Assembly (NCBI GenBank): GCA_022592435.1
Contig: JABYQS010000517.1
Location: 1 to 19,586, forward strand
DNA from: Cerioporus squamosus
Lineage: Eukaryota; Basidiomycota; Agaricomycetes; Polyporales; Polyporaceae
Reading direction: 5' to 3'
Length of the DNA stretch: 19,586 nucleotides
A program made the position numbers and the translations under genes. Position 1 is the first letter of the stretch. Every line of letters starts with the position of its first letter. Below are positions 8,956 to 18,514 of this stretch, in pieces. The notes beneath the pieces are model-generated. The model was not told the DNA's origin, did no database searches, and worked only from the letters and a program-made list of their open reading frames with translations.

Positions 8956-10584
8956 TTAGAGATCCGCGCTGCCTGTATGGGCATCTACATGGGACTCTTG
9001 GTCCTCTTCATCGGCATCACCATCTTCATCTTCATCTTCATCTTCATCCTCATCTTCGTCCTCCTCGTCGTTTTCATCACTCTCACTCTCATGGAAAGTG
9101 AGGGAGATGAACTCGTCCCCGAGCTTCCCATCTTCAGCCGTGATCTGACGAGAGCTGGACGCACCATCAGTTTCCACAGCAGAATCTGGCCCAGCTGAGG
9201 AAGTAGTTCCAGACGAAGGTTCGGTACTGGGTCCAGATGTTGAGACGGGTGCCTTCCGGTTGCGATTGGCGCGAATGACGTGTGGTAGCTTGCAACCCCT
9301 GGTCGTACACTGGCCCTTCTCTGCGAAGTCGGGACATTCACGGACATGCTGTTTGTCGCAATCGAGCCCCTTCTCGCAGTAGCCAAGCACAGCGAAATCG
9401 CGGCAGATGCCTTCGCGCGGCCCGACGTGCACATGAGGGAAGGGGCAATTGGGCCGGTTGCAGCGTCCGTTGTTGGCGAAGTGGACGCAAAGAGGTGTGC
9501 GCTCGGGAGTCGGGTCGTGCGAGAGAGCACACGTTTCGGCAGTGTGTGGACATGTGCCCTGCAAGAATGGCCAGCAGATAGCGATCTTGGATGGGTCGTG
9601 CTGGTACATGCATGTGAGGCCTCGGTTGCAGGAACCTGATATAATGTCAAAGGTGCGAGACGTCGCATCCAACTCGTTCGTGAAACATCGAAGTAGTCGG
9701 ACAGAGACGTACCTGTTGTAGTGAACCGAGGACAGGGCTTATCGGAGTACTTGCGCTTGGCATTCAGACGACGTGACCTAAGTGCAACAGTAAATGTGCG
9801 ATGAGACGGCCGCCAGGACGAGGGGACAGACTGGTATTGCTTCCGAGTGTTGTCGAGCGTCAAGTTGCGGTTCATTGCTCGTCCTCTCCTGGATGTCTTC
9901 GGTTTGTACGTCCGTGCTGCACTCATCATGGTCCCTGCCTTGTTTCGTACGAACGAAGCGTGACCTGCTGAGCGAGGTGCAGGCAAGGCACTCGTCGATG
10001 GCGGCTTCGATGTAGGTTTCGGTACTGTTGCACAATGCAGTCAGGACAGAATCGTTCACTGTACGACGCCCAAGGTATCCGAGCAGGTCGTGCTTCAAGC
10101 GGAACAAGAGCGACTACGATGTCCCTAGACAACTATAGCACGGACTTTCCACCACTTGGAGCAAACTGCAACGTCCCATAGCATTGTACAGGACATGATA
10201 GAGCGTGCGAGGACTTACGATCTTTGCGGACGAGCGAACGGCCCGAGGATTCAAACGCAATACCATCAATGATAACATCGCGTTTCTCCTCGGGTACCGT
10301 CGAGGGTTGTCGCGGAGCGGGCCTTGGCGCAGTAGCAGCTGATGAGGGAGGCTTGAAAGTCTTGACGGAGGGCTTGTAGTTCGGGTTCACATAGACATTG
10401 TTGCGAGGGCGGGTCGAAACTGGACCACCTGAGGGACGGGGTGCTGGTTGCCCGGTCTGATGACGGTTAATCGCACCTGCCAGATTGTTAGCATTAAGCG
10501 GGGAAGCCCGCGACGACCGAACGTACCTCTCAAGCGTTCGATTTCGAGCTTGAGGGCGGCGGCGGATGTCGAGGGCGTATCCAT
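8956..10584 (-). CDS. Five-CCCH zinc-finger protein, ZC3H3/Red5 type
   Basis: Five exons on the minus strand (10584-10527, 10476-10219, 10024-9832, 9777-9713, 9635-8956) join in phase to 1254 nt, 417 residues. The start at 10584 has a strong context (accgccATGG). Order: short coiled N-terminus (KLEIERLRGAINRHQTG), Pro/Arg-rich linker with VIIDGIAFESSGRSLVRKDL, basic RRG segment, then five tandem CCCH fingers at about residues 185-310. The first is CPRF..CNRGLTCMYQH, the last CPDF..CTTRGCKLPH. An acidic tail (about 370-400) is coded by a microsatellite. Five adjacent CCCH fingers preceded by LNAKRKYSDKPCPRF are the hallmark of human ZC3H3 and fission-yeast Red5, nuclear proteins in poly(A) RNA surveillance and export; the role here is inferred from that. 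Intron 2 (10025-10218) is long, 194 nt. Introns 3 and 4 are 54 and 77 nt. It shares a 150-bp upstream region with CCZ1. Confidence 0.88.
9021..9070. repeat. Coding microsatellite, (CATCTT)n and derivatives
   Basis: A perfect hexamer run covers 9021-9048 (CATCTT four times and a partial unit), then degenerates into related CATCCT, CATCTT, CGTCCT units. On the minus strand it encodes the alternating Glu-Asp tract of the zinc-finger protein. The unit is a multiple of three, so length changes would keep the frame. Confidence 0.9.
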
Positions 10585-10734
10585 GGCGGTGGTTGAAGGG
10601 AAAGATGATGTGAGCAGCTCCCAAGCGGCATGCTGACCGTATATGGAACTTGCACCCAAGCCACGCCTTCTCCGGCCTCCGCACCGCGTCTGCTGTACCC
10701 TGTCTTCGTGTCCTAGCCCTTCGTTCTGGCATCC
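10585..10734. promoter_or_regulatory. Compact bidirectional promoter, ZC3H3-like / CCZ1
   Basis: Only 150 bp separate the two start codons, so the genes must share this upstream region. I see no TATA box. The part near CCZ1 is rich in C and T. An upstream in-frame ATG for the zinc-finger gene exists at 10659, but the ATG at 10584 has the better context. Confidence 0.7.
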
Positions 10735-13150
10735 ATGAGCAGGATACCACCTTCTCTGCTGTACCTGACAATCTACAACCCAACGCTCAAGCCCGACTTA
10801 CTCGACCCAGACAACGAAGATGCTGAGGAGCAGGCGCATATCCTGTTCTACACTGCGCGAGAGCATGCCGTGTCGCGGGATCGGATGCTAAGACAAGTGG
10901 CCTCGCGAAGGCTCTCGTGAACTTCTCAGAGTGAGTGTACGTATTTAGCTGTGAGATGTCTTGAGCCGTCTCTCATGACGGCGATAGAATGTTCAATGCA
11001 GGAGTACCCTGCGAGAACGTACATTCGCAGGCGAGACGTATGGTCATGTTCTCACCTGAGCCGAACTTTTGGATACATGCTGTGAGTTAGCTATCTGCCA
11101 CTGAAGAGTCCATGGACTATTAGGAAGCGGTACTGAGCTCTAGGAGGTCGCCCTCAACAATTCCTCACTAATCATCGTCCACTTAGTGCTATGAGGTTGC
11201 CAAGACCCCGAGACCTACCCCTGCCAGCAACAAGAGCAAGGATCCCAAGGGCAAATCGAAAGCGAAGGAGAAGGAGCAACAACAGCCTACTCGCACTGTC
11301 CAGTACGATTATCACGACGGCTCCGTTCATGACATCGCCTTGCGGACGCACTTTGAGCGCGGATACGAGGAGTTCAAGGTAAGCCAGTCGTATCCCGATT
11401 GGGTCCTGAAGCTGAAGCTATCTTAGCTACTGCATGGTACCTTCGAATCCATCATTGCTAGCCTAGGCCAACAAGCACTTGAATTGCAACTGGAACGTTT
11501 CTTCACCGTATGGGCGTGGAAGTGGGATACGGAAGACGACGATTTCGCGACACACCTCGGTATGTGTGTATAATCTTGTTGTAGGATGTGACTCTCAAGG
11601 AGTGCAGGTGTACCATTGCACCCACTACACGCGAAACTCACTCCGCTATTGGACAAGTTCGCGTCCGCCCTGCCTGACGAGCTCATGACATTCGCGTTGA
11701 TCCCTCCATATGTCATCCCTCCGCGTACACCTAAGTACCCTCCTGCCCTCGTTCGATACATCCTCGCCCGAATACCTCCCCCACCAACCCCAGTTCCACG
11801 CAACAAGCCCAGTGCCCCTGCGACCTCCGCGCCTGAATCCGGACAAGCCAGTGGACCGGCCACATCCTCTGACCAGCAGTCGACTGCGAACACCGAGGGA
11901 GGTTTCACGATGCCTATACCCATGCCCACCATGCCCGCCATGCCGAATGTGAATTTCAGCCTAGACATGAAGAATGTCAAGTGGAACTGGCCTACATACC
12001 TCACCTTCGGAAAAGGCAGCGGAGCGCCGAAGTCCGTCCCTTCGATACCTCCTTCGCCTTCTCCCATGCCGATTACACTAGCAACAGTCGTAGATCCACC
12101 GCAAGATCCGCAGACTTCAGCGAATGACGATGGGCTTCGACCGACCGGCGTGCGCCGGGAGACATTGGACGTCGACACCGCGTCTCTGCTTGAGGCCATC
12201 AGCACGGAAAGCATGGGCTCGTATACGCGCGCCGCCTCTCCAACGCCATCTGCACTATCGAAGAGCTCTCAGTTGGGGGATTCGGGCACACAGAGTACTC
12301 TCAACACAGGCGGCAACGTCTCGCCTGTTGATGGTGCAGATTCTCCAGCCGGCGCACAGGACGCTATACCTGATGTGATGCATCCGCCGCCATCATTACC
12401 TCCGATAGAGATCACAGCACGCCCTCCACGGTCATTCCTCGCGTCGACTGTGCATCTAGCAAATCCATCCGATGATCATACTACCCAGAGAAAGCGTGTT
12501 CTACATCTTACTGTGCGTGCTGGAAGCTTGTGACCGCCCTGCAACTACTGACAGCCTGACAGCAAGGCGAATACACTGTAGCGATTGTCGTGGACATGGA
12601 CTATATCTTGGATCTTGCACGGCTAGCCGACGACACGGTCGCATTCATAAGGAGCATAGACGAACTCGTGACGAATCAGGCCCAGTGAGTGTTCGCTTTG
12701 TGTTCGCTCAAAAATCACTTGCTGACGATATAACAGGAATAAGGATCAGCAACTGCCTTCGGCAGCCAAGATCTTGCAGCCGAACGATAGATACGTCATC
12801 GCAAAGGATGAGTATACTTCGAACTCTGCGGCAGGATTCACTTCTCGATCAGAGCATCTCTATAACGGGCAGCAGCTCCTCCGAAGGTTCGTCGGCCTCC
12901 TTCGCTTGAGCCTTGGTGTATATCGTGACAGTTTGGTATGCTCCACAGCGGCTTAGACGTTTTAGAAGTCTTTTCCCGTGGCCAGAATCCTCAGCATTGG
13001 CACATCGGCAGGCGAGGTCTGGGTGTCACTGCCGACGGACGTCAAGTAGAAGGCGAGGTGTTCATGGAAGTTGCTCGGAAGGAGACAACTTTGGCGGATG
13101 TGGACAACGAGCTTGCTGGGGTGGTTAGGCGGTTTGTCGAGCAGGCGTAA
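10735..13150 (+). CDS. CCZ1: Vacuolar fusion protein Ccz1 (one apparent frameshift)
   Basis: Eight exons: 10735-10930, 10988-11081, 11187-11378, 11427-11559, 11608-12512, 12563-12684, 12737-12886 and 12949-13150. With one base added they give about 664 residues. Ccz1 pairs with Mon1 as the guanine exchange factor that activates Rab7/Ypt7 on late endosomes and vacuoles. The N-terminal longin part is clear: LYLTIYNPTLKPDLLD, then EDAEEQAHILFYTAREHAV, then MLRQV(G)LAKALVNFSE, MFSPEPNFWIHA and FERGYEEFKLLHGTFESIIA. The long exon 5 is a Pro/Ser-rich linker. The last exons hold QHWHIGRRGLGVTADG and VDNELAGVVRRFVEQA, a C-terminal longin-like end. Exon 1 lacks one G in the run at 10899-10900, so as written translation stops at 10920; every other phase agrees. 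A sequencing error is the likeliest reason in such a conserved gene. It is followed 256 bp later by the deubiquitinase gene on the same strand. Confidence 0.9.
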
Positions 13151-13406
13151 TTCGTGTACGGACTGTCGATCGCATAGTAGATCCTGGATTGTAACCTCTG
13201 CGTCCCATGAGGCCTGAGGAATAGCGGAACTCTGTCCAATCGGATACCCGCACAATACATATGTATTGTTGTTGAAGGGGTTCAGATCTGTTTGCGCTGT
13301 CCACGGGCGTCTACTGAGAGGCGCTTCTAGAGAGTACGCGTCGAAGTCGAGTGGCATTGCATCTGCAGACTTTTACCTCTGCTATCCTGCCACGACCACT
13401 AATGCT

Positions 13407-16400
13407 ATGCTGACGCCGCCGTCTCCCTCGAGTTCTCCCTCACTGACCCCAAACGACCTCACGAATAGTCGCAAGAGACAACGCTCGTTATCTATGGCAT
13501 CAGAGGCTTCCACATCTTCGCCAAAACGTGCGGCCTCGCAAGACCCGCAGGCAGCCCAACCATCTAATGACATGACCCCTTCTATCCCTCCAGTGGCAGG
13601 CGCGGACGCCAGCGACGACATCGACGCGTATATGGCCGAACAGGGCGAAGACCACGGTGTGGCCGTACGACCTGCCGCAGGCACGGAGATCTCGCAGCAG
13701 GAGAAGCTGAAGCTGGTGGAGGATGCGCTGAAGAGACACATGGCTGTGGGCGAGACGTGGTACGTTGTCTCGCGCCGATGGTTCCAACGATGGAAGAAGG
13801 CGATGACCGGTGAAGAAGACAAGGAGGGTAGGGTGGAAGAGGCACAACTCGGACCGGTGGATAACACGCCGCTCTGTGGATCGAACGGGGAGGTTACGTC
13901 TTCCCTGGTCGAGCACGTCGATTGCGAATTTGTTCCTGAAGATGTTTGGAAGCTGTTTGAGCAATGGTACGTCCGATCTCCTGCGCAGGTGTGTAGAGTG
14001 TGGTGTGGCGAGCGCTGCGCTGCAGCCGTTAGAGTCGCTATATGCTGCGAGGTACATCGCAGGCAGTTTTATCATGATGGTGTCAGCCAGTGCTCCAGAT
14101 TTGTACTGGAGCTCCTTGCATACGTTCTGCATGCACGCTGCGAAGATGTCGTGAGGATTTCCCGCCCGACTGGCGGGGGACGCCCCTACTAGTATATTCA
14201 CTGACATTTACTGGTACGCTCCGCGAACCTTATGCTCACAGTATTCGTTGTCGCAGGTATGGACCATCGCCGATCCCACTACCAAGAAAAGTCATCGAGC
14301 GTGGAATTACGAAGCTGGCCACTCTCGAACTCCACCCCCCGAGGTTCCGTGTCCAACTACTAGTTCCTGCAGTAATCGGTCGTTCCTCACCTCCCAAGGT
14401 GGTCACTGTGTCTTCAACCGACAAAGTCGGCGACGTCATTCACACTTTTGCCGAAGTGCTCTCCAAGGAGCAAGCCGCCATCGGCAGGTATCGTGTGTGG
14501 AGGGTACCATCCAATATCACATCGGACAGTACTATGCTTGTCGTGCGGACGCCTTAAGGACCCATGGTGCCAGTATACTTGAGGCGAATGACGAGAGGAC
14601 TGTGGAAGGCGAGCTCGTAGGATCGGACGAATCGTTCGTGGTGGAGTTCGCTCAAGGAGGACAGTGGGTCGTTGATGCCTCACAAGTGCCCTCTCCATCC
14701 GCGGCGCGGTCTCTGCCACTCCCGCCGCCGCCGCCCACACAGAATGCCCCCTTGTTCAACTCAGGGTCGGACTTCTTCGCTCAACTCCAAGAGAAGCTTC
14801 CGCCAGCGGTGGGGTCGACGTCTACCTCTCCTTACAAGTCTGGAGCAGTCGCATCTATCAACAAGTCTGGCTCTTCCGCTCGCGCGAAGGTGCAAGAACC
14901 GGGAACGATGGGCCTGGGAAACATGTCAGTCCATCCAAGCGCATACATGTAAAATGACATACTCACGTATAGGCTATCTCAAGGGGCAACACTTGCTTCA
15001 TGAATTCCGCAATCCAGTGTCTTGCGCATACGCCTGAACTTATGGATTACTTCCTGACGGGCGTGTACCAAGAGGAGCTCAATCCTGACAACCCTCTTGG
15101 CATGCATGGACAGGTCGCGCAGGCATTCGGAGCCCTGCTGATGCGTCTATGGGATAGGGATTCCGCCATGTCGTCGTACACACCGCGTGAGTTCAAGCAG
15201 ACACTCCAGCGGTTCGCGCCACAGTTCAGCGGGTATCAGCAGCATGACTCTCAGGAGCTCATCGCGTTCCTCCTCGACGGCTTACATGAGGATCTCAATC
15301 GAGTGCTGAAGAAGCCGTACGTGGAGAAGCCGGATTGGGAGGGCGGAGGAGACAAGGAGCTCGTTGAGTTCGCGAACGTATCCTGGGAGGGGCACATGAA
15401 GCGCAACGACAGCGTTGTTGTGGATCTGTTCCAGGGTCAGTATAAGAGCACGCTGGTTTGTCCGGAGTGCGAGAAGGTAAGCACGGACAACAGGTCGCTT
15501 GAAATGTGTGTGCTGACCAGAAAAAACAGGTGTCCATTACATTCGACCCGTGGATGTATCTCACGCTACCACTTCCCGTTCAGAAGAAGTGGAATCACGA
15601 CATCCTCTATATTCCCTGGGATCTTGATCAGCCTCACGTCAAGGTATGGGTGCTCTGTGTTGCTACGCTCTTATGTTTGCTCACCGATCATCAGGTTCCT
15701 ATCGAAGTGAACCGAGATTCCTCCTTCAAAGACGTTCGCCAACTGCTGGGCAGATGGATGGATGCGAAACCTGACAACGTAGGTGCTCGGATCCGTGCTT
15801 TTGTTTTCATTATTACTCATCCCGTGCAGCTCCTCACGCTAGAGATCTTCAATCACCGATTCTACAAGAACCTCGACGACAATGTCATGTGTGACGAGAT
15901 GTCCGACAACGATGTCATCGTCTGCTTCGAACTACCCTGTCATGCCCAGCAGAGTAGGACGTACAAGCCTCACCCTGACGACCCGTTCATCGTTCCGGTA
16001 TTCGCCACAGAGAGCACGCCGTCTCGACCCAGCTACGGTCGCGGATCGAACTTGTTTGGGTATCCCTTCATCACCGTCATCACGCAGGAGCAAGCGAAGG
16101 ATCCCGAGGCCATATATGACGCCGTTGCAGACCGATTGCAGCGTTGGACAGCGCACGCTCGTGATCTCTACAACTGGGTCGCTGGCCGCCCTGATGAGAT
16201 GGAACCGGTACACATCCCAATCTCTGGGCAACCAGTAAAGGACACTGTCACCGAGATCAGGGAAGGCGGCGAGGTTGTTACACTCGAGGAAGAGGTACCC
16301 GAGGAAGGTGACATCGTCGACGAGAAGGCGACCGTCGTCCAGCAGGCGGACGAAGATGCCGACATGGAGCTGAACGACGGTGTTCCACACAGAAATGGCT

Positions 16401-17853
16401 TCAAGCGCGATCTCTTCCGCCTGCGCGTCCAGAAAGGCAACCAGCCTTACGGCGTTGGCTACAACACCTTCGCGTCGTCGCCGGGTCGCTACGAGACCTG
16501 GGAACAGCGCGCCGGGTCTTCCAAGGACGGTGTCTTGCTCCGACCGGACGACGTGTTCTTCGCAGAGTTCGACGACCCCGTTAAGTGCTACTACTTCGGC
16601 GACGATCGTTCACGCTACGAGTATGCTCTCTGGGAGAAGTTCGAGGAGTTTGTGCACCCAGAGCTCGCCGCGTCACGTAAGGCGGCGTCAACTCAAAAGC
16701 AGAAGGGCCTCACGCTGCAGGATTGCCTGGACGAGTTCACGCGCGAAGAGAAGCTCGGCGAGGATGACCTCTGGTACTGCCCGCGCTGCAAGAAGCACCA
16801 GCAGGCAACGAAGCGGATCGATCTGTGGAAGGTGCCCGACGTTCTTGTCGTCCATCTCAAGAGGTTCAGCAACAGCCGGATGCTCAGAGACAAGATCGAT
16901 ACGTTCGTCGACTTCCCCATCGATGGTCTCGACCTTTCTTCCATGGTCGGAGAACGAACAGTGGGTCAGCGTTTGCAGCAGAATGGAGTCGACGTCGAGG
17001 CTCTGGGTCTCCACGACCTGGAGGAACCCTTGCTGTACGATCTCTTCGCGGTAGACGAACATTTAGGCGGGCTCGGAGGTGGACACTATCGCGCCTACGC
17101 ACTGAATCATATCACTGGCAAGTGGTACCATTTCGATGATTCTCATGTCAGCCCCTCTAGACCGGAGGCTGCCGTGGTGAGTGCCCAGTTGTCCTCACTT
17201 GCGTACCCGAGCTGAGATATGAGCGTTCGCAGAACTCGAATGCCTATCTGCTCTTCTATAGGCGCCGCACCAGTCGGCCGCTCGGTGGAAAGAGCCATGA
17301 GAAGGTCGAGTTGGCGCGGGCTCGCCCTCACGCGGAGGTCGATGTAACGCCTCGTGAAGAGGTCCAGCTCCCTACTCCCCCTAGTGAGGGTTCGGTTTCT
17401 CGCGGGGAACTCTCCGCCGGGAGCGTCCCACCCACTATCCTTGAGTGGCCTACTCCAAACTCCATGGTTCCTTCTTCGCCAAGCTCTCCGCCACCGCCGT
17501 TAGAGAGCCTGCCCCCTTCATTCGACGAGGCCCTTTTCGACCCCATTGTGCAGGCGGATGGCCTCGCGGGTCTTCCTTCGACGCAGTTGGAGTTCCCTGA
17601 CCCTTCATCCCGAGGATCGCCATCATCTATCGACGCCGAGCCTGATGACGACACCGACGGGCCATTCTATCAGCCCGACCTTGACGACGACAACATGGAA
17701 GAGTTCTCTCAAAACTCGCTTCGGCTTCGCAAGGCGAAATTCCCGGGAGATGACTCAGTCGACGAGGACGAGGGGGTGGATGACGACACGGACGTTCTGA
17801 TGACCCCCGCTGAATCCGAGCTGGACGAGAACGAAAGTTCTTCGTCGAGATAA
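13407..17853 (+). CDS. UBP12: Ubiquitin carboxyl-terminal hydrolase, Ubp12/USP15 type (one apparent frameshift)
   Basis: Seven exons (13407-13966, 14257-14924, 14984-15476, 15530-15643, 15695-15778, 15830-17176, 17233-17853) give about 1295 residues after adding one base. It removes ubiquitin from proteins. A DUSP domain comes first ([52 protein letters not shown]), then the USP core. The Cys box is [18 protein letters not shown] with nucleophile about Cys414, the His box [13 protein letters not shown] with about His1059, and FDDSHVSP follows. Zinc ligands are CPEC (about 569) and CPRC (about 957). A long insert separates the two core halves, as in Ubp12/USP4/USP15. The tail is Pro/Ser-rich, then acidic. 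Exon 2 needs one base near 14554 (TT run) to pass a TAA at 14554-14556; downstream phases then fit. Intron 1 is long (290 nt). The intron ending at 14983 uses an AAG acceptor, the only choice that gives the consensus Cys box. Confidence 0.93.
14161..14177. repeat. GC-rich hairpin inside UBP12-like intron 1
   Basis: CCCGCC (14161-14166) pairs perfectly with GGCGGG (14172-14177) across a 5-base loop. It lies near the 3' end of the unusually long 290-nt intron 1 and could influence folding of the pre-mRNA. No function is shown. Confidence 0.6.
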
Positions 17854-18514
17854 GCTGGCGTCGTCACACCGCCCGGCGTCGGAGACATAGCACAACTCCA
17901 CATAGGCAGAGGACGCATCACGCTGCGCAACGAAGAATCGGACTGCGCTGTACAATGGCAATGGCAGTAGATAGCTAGATTCTGTGACATATAATGCGTA
18001 TGCCGTACGTAAATCTTCGCATCTTGTAATTCCAATGTTCTACTTCTCATTCCCACTGTGCCCCCTCTTTGGACGGACTGATAGGGTTGTACTGACATCA
18101 CTCAGAGACTGCGAGCTTTGTCCGAGTCCTTCGCTGGACGCTCGTCGACTACGTAGAGTCTGAGGCAGCCGATCTCAGAGCGGTGTTGTTTAGCCTTGTA
18201 GAGTACGCCCAGTGGCAGCCGTAGGACGATGTAGAGGTGTTTGTCGGGCCGCTCGTGGGCTTGGCCGTACGTAGAGGGGCCGCACTGGCTGTATGCAGCC
18301 ATGTCGTGCTATAGATTATGGATCATCGATCCCAGCAGGTCCCCGATTCTCGTGCGCCATATGGTAGTATCTTATGGCACAGTCTATGCTTCTTGAGATC
18401 CACGGGTCCAGAAGCCGGGCCAGTCACGTCAGGCACTGGAATTCGCATATAAGCTCAGGCGGGCCGCATCGACAGTGCCCCAGTCCTTCGACTCTTACCG
18501 TCATCTCCCTGATT
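17854..18514. other. Intergenic region between UBP12-like and DAK
   Basis: These 661 bp contain the 3' end of the deubiquitinase transcript and the promoter of the kinase. One minus-strand frame, 18302-18102 (66 codons, with RPDKHLYIVLRLPLGVLYKA), looks mildly protein-like but has no known motif, so I do not call it a gene. Confidence 0.5.
18446..18453 (+). promoter_or_regulatory. TATA-like box of the dihydroxyacetone kinase gene
   Basis: CATATAAG lies 69 bp upstream of the ATG at 18515, a suitable distance for a short leader. The leader is pyrimidine-rich (CCTTCGACTCTTACCG). Confidence 0.55.

Noticed and set aside
8985..9986. Long minus-strand open frame overlapping the CCCH gene (333 codons)
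   Set aside because: It combines part of true exon 3 with intron and out-of-frame sequence; the zinc-finger frame with spliced introns explains the region fully.
10025..10218. Extra exon inside the 194-nt intron 2 of the CCCH gene
   Set aside because: An open stretch follows a TAG at about 10112, but it cannot be joined in phase with the VPKP linker; the single long intron gives LVRKDLPKPTSKPP in frame.
11423..12214. Minus-strand frame opposite CCZ1 exon 5
   Set aside because: This is a shadow of the Pro/Ser-rich linker, appearing as Gly/Val-rich sequence.
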